A DNA stretch of 64,000 bases from assembly GCA_034687125.1 (NCBI GenBank), contig JAQGBZ010000008.1, forward strand, positions 372,001 to 436,000. The letters are read 5' to 3'. This stretch comes from Neelides folsomi. Taxonomy: Eukaryota; Arthropoda; Collembola; Neelipleona; Neelidae. The notes under the pieces were generated by a model. That model saw only the letters and a list, made by a program, of their open reading frames with translations. It was not told the DNA's origin and did not search any database. Shown piece after piece: positions 61,301-64,000 of this stretch. The first letter of the stretch is position 1, and each line of letters starts with the position of its first letter. Made by a program: the position numbers and the translations under genes.

Positions 61301-63530
61301 AAAGTGTATGAATCCTATACAAATTGAATATAAGTGTAATATACGAATCCAAAGTATTTACACATAAACATATCGTACATATTCGATATATTACGAGCAT
61401 TCGTATAAAGATGCCCACACGGATTGAACCATGGAAAAGATGGACAGATGGTTCGCATAGGAAAGATTGTAAATCCAAAGGATTTACCTACTTGGAGTAA
61501 ATCTCATTATCTATTCAATTTCCTCGTTGTAGGAACGAGGGTGCGAATGTCCCTCCATGATGTTTTCCCTTCTCGAACCTCACTCAGCCTCACCGCTCGT
61601 TCCTCATTAGAGTCAATCGAAACTCGTCTTTAATTCAGACGACTGATTTAAGGAGATGGAAGGAAATTAGAAAAATGATTCAACCCCCGTCGAAGGAAGG
61701 GCAAGGTGAAGTTGTGAACCTCAAAGTTCCTGCCCTCTCTATAAAATACAACAATCCAACTCGCGTCGTCGTCTTCCCCATCTTACATATCTAAATGCCC
61801 ATTGAGTATAGCCAATCTATACAAATTTACATGGTGAGTCCACGTCCATAAGATAAGGGAATTTGGAGGAAGGATGTTGTTGGGAGTCAAGCTCCAACTA
61901 CTGTTCAAAAACTCTTGCCCTACAACCATATTAATCTCCAACTCATCCAACCAGACTCTTCAAAACTCTCTCAATACACACATACTTTATTCCATTTGAC
62001 AGAACAATCGAGGAGTTCAGAGTTCCCTTGTACAAGAAAACTGATCTCATATGTGTATGTTGTATGTAGATGTTCCCATGTGCCAACTTCACTTCTCATT
62101 CTCCTCATTTCCTTGCCCAGTTGGACCAACGCCGCTTTTTAAATGCTCGGCTTTAAATGCTGGGCTTTAAATGCTCAACTCAAATTATGAATTCACGAGA
62201 CTCAAGGCCTATAATTCAATTTCTCATTTGAGCCTTCAGATTCTTAATTCCTTTTAATACGGAACGTTAAATGGTTGAGGAAAACAAAGGGGTGTGAACG
62301 AACGAGATTTGCCATACAACATTACATACAACCAATATGCCCTGATTGATATTCAAAAGAATCTGAGGGATGAAGATGAGGAGTTATTAGGACGGGATGA
62401 ACTCCAGGATATTCACCACTGACGTTGATGGCACATCTTTTGAATTTCGAGCCAGGATTAATCAACTCTTAATACACTTACCCCAACTATACAATTCAGC
62501 TATAGAAAACAATAGATTGCAAAGCGCGTGTGAGATACACAATGTACTCATACAAATATTTCGTACGTGTGCGTATTTCCTCTCAGGCGAAAAGTGCATG
62601 GAAATTATAGGGAGGATTGAGATGGAAAAATGAAGGAATTATTCAACTCTTCCACGATCTTCATTCCACATGCTCAATTATTGGGGAGATGAGTATATCA
62701 TTTCATTTGGGGCCCAATTATCATGAGGATCTCGTGGACAATGTCCTAAAAGAAATCCCAAATAATAATCCCCTGTTGGAGTAATAAGTGGATGAGAAGA
62801 AGAAGGATATGCTCAGCATCACACACACACACGGATAGAAACAGAGAAATTCCTCGTAATAATAAGATTAAGACGGACAGAAGAAAGAAATGATTTGGTT
62901 GTCCAATTTGCAAAAATCTTTAATTTAAAGTTTCAACTTCCCATCTCTTCCATCTAATTCTTCCTTCAGAATTATGATGACCTTTAAAAGTCAGGAACAG
63001 AAAATGGATTAAAGCATTTAAACTCCTTGACCAACTACAGACATGTTCGTAGGATTCCTCCCTTGAGGGCAACTCCACTCATCCCAATCTCATTACTCCA
63101 ATTTCCAAAGCTAAAGCCCCTATCCTTTTATTCCACACCAAGATGCATTCCTTCCCTAAATATTTAATTTCTTCATTTTCTCTCACTATAACTCTCCTCC
63201 ACGTCAACTCCAGTTATTTCATCCACATACATAAATTGAATAATCACTCTATCAGTGAACCCTCAGACTCTATCACTAACACAAGCAAGTCATTATAAGC
63301 TACAATATTATACAAAAGTTTAATCCTCCTAGCCTTATTATAATTGCTAAATGAAATCCTGATTTAATCTCCGTCTTCAATTTCTTCCAACACGACATCT
63401 CCTTATAATAACTCCTTTATGAATTCCTAACTTTTTATCCGTTCAGTTATTCCAATAAGAGACCCATTGAGCTATTATTCCAAAGAATAAAAAGACTTCA
63501 ATTATCCTCCCCCTCAGTTCCATTAGTTAG
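55349..63530. other. Non-coding region upstream of the first semaphorin exon found
   Basis: Because the exon at 55348 begins inside a codon, this stretch is probably semaphorin intron sequence, with the N-terminal exon or exons either hidden in it or beyond the window. I found no exon with a signal peptide and matching phase. Plus-strand frames at 55785-56123 (112 codons) and 62397-62633 (78 codons), and minus-strand frames at 59080-59265 and 60122-60349, have no recognisable homology. A TATA/TACATA-rich tract lies at about 55690-55800, and a strongly pyrimidine-rich stretch at about 63050-63500. Confidence 0.45.
62138..62179. repeat. Tandem repeat, three copies of a 14-bp unit
   Basis: TTTAAATGCTCGGC, TTTAAATGCTGGGC and TTTAAATGCTCAAC follow each other without a gap. 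Confidence 0.8.
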
Positions 63531-63604
63531 AGAATCCACATGGGAGCCGATTGGAGTTGTCAGAGAAGTCATCAGCGAACGCGTGGCCGTTCGATCTCAT
63601 CTAA
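63531..63604 (+). CDS. Candidate internal exon of an unidentified gene
   Basis: A 74-bp segment of clearly higher GC content is flanked by a pyrimidine-rich acceptor (CTCAGTTCCATTAGTTAG) and a near-consensus donor (GTATGTGAG). One plus-strand frame reads WEPIGVVREVISERVAVRS without a stop. I do not recognise the sequence. A second plus frame is also open, and on the minus strand an open frame starts with ATG right after a possible acceptor (CACATACTTAG), so the strand is not certain. It could belong to a gene extending past 64 kb. Confidence 0.3.
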
Positions 63605-64000
63605 GTATGTGAGCATAATATTTTGTCAGCCCAATATCTCCTTTCATCATATCCCATTTGTTTGCTAAAGACCCTCGGTGTCTCGGCAGGGAATGTCCTC
63701 AAAAAGTCATTTTTATTTATATCATTTATTCTCCCCTTCACTCCCCATTGTTCCACAATCGGAAATGAAGGCATTAAGAAGAAATGGAATTCTGACCATT
63801 TCCCAGATCAACTTCATAATGAAAATATGAACGTTATGAATCTGTTAGGTTAAATGCTCCTTGGACCAAATGAGAGTGTGATGATCCCCATCAGTCCCCC
63901 ACTGGTTAAGTTTAAGCTAAAAGTCAACGCCTTCATCAAATGATAATAATAATCACGGTATTATTCTCATGTTTGTATTATTATCATTTGAGTTGGATTC
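63605..64000. other. Non-coding end of the window
   Basis: No exon or repeat is recognisable. A 76-codon frame at 63623-63853 has no homology that I can see. Confidence 0.45.

Noticed and set aside
1-64000. CRISPR arrays, operons, ribosome binding sites
   Set aside because: The genes are split by spliceosomal introns, so this is eukaryotic DNA. No spaced direct repeats were seen.

Overview
This window looks like a piece of an animal nuclear genome, most likely an arthropod or another protostome. It is AT-rich, and its genes are split by GT-AG introns of about 80 bp to over 4 kb. The endophilin SH3 domain is of the invertebrate type, and the semaphorin is a transmembrane class-1 type without an Ig domain, a class known from invertebrates. 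Only one transposon-derived element stands out. I cannot name the species.

Layout. 1-7.8 kb: AT-rich sequence with no gene I can support. 7.84-8.45 kb: a short Tc1/mariner-type element with long inverted repeats. 8.6-22.5 kb (+): a 14-exon gene for a type II membrane protein of the transferrin receptor / glutamate carboxypeptidase II (M28B) family, predicted to have no peptidase activity. 18.4-19.0 kb (-): a three-exon AN1 zinc finger gene nested antisense in one of its introns. 24.9-35.2 kb (+): endophilin-A, ten coding exons, N-BAR plus SH3. 38.9-40.8 kb (-): LRRC58, three coding exons. 46.5-55.3 kb (-): eight coding exons of a transmembrane semaphorin whose N-terminal exon or exons were not found and may lie beyond 64 kb. 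55.4-64 kb: non-coding sequence, probably the semaphorin first intron, with one candidate exon of unknown affiliation at 63531-63604.

The genes share no obvious pathway. Three act at or near membranes: a receptor-like pseudo-peptidase, an endocytic membrane-bending protein, and an axon-guidance cue or receptor. Exon boundaries were set by eye from splice signals, reading-frame continuity and family alignment recalled from general knowledge, with no database search. I found no wholly new multi-gene system. The most notable items are the catalytically dead M28B protein, the nested AN1 gene lacking the A20 finger, the inverted-repeat element with a decayed transposase tail, and an alternative GT or GC donor in endophilin.
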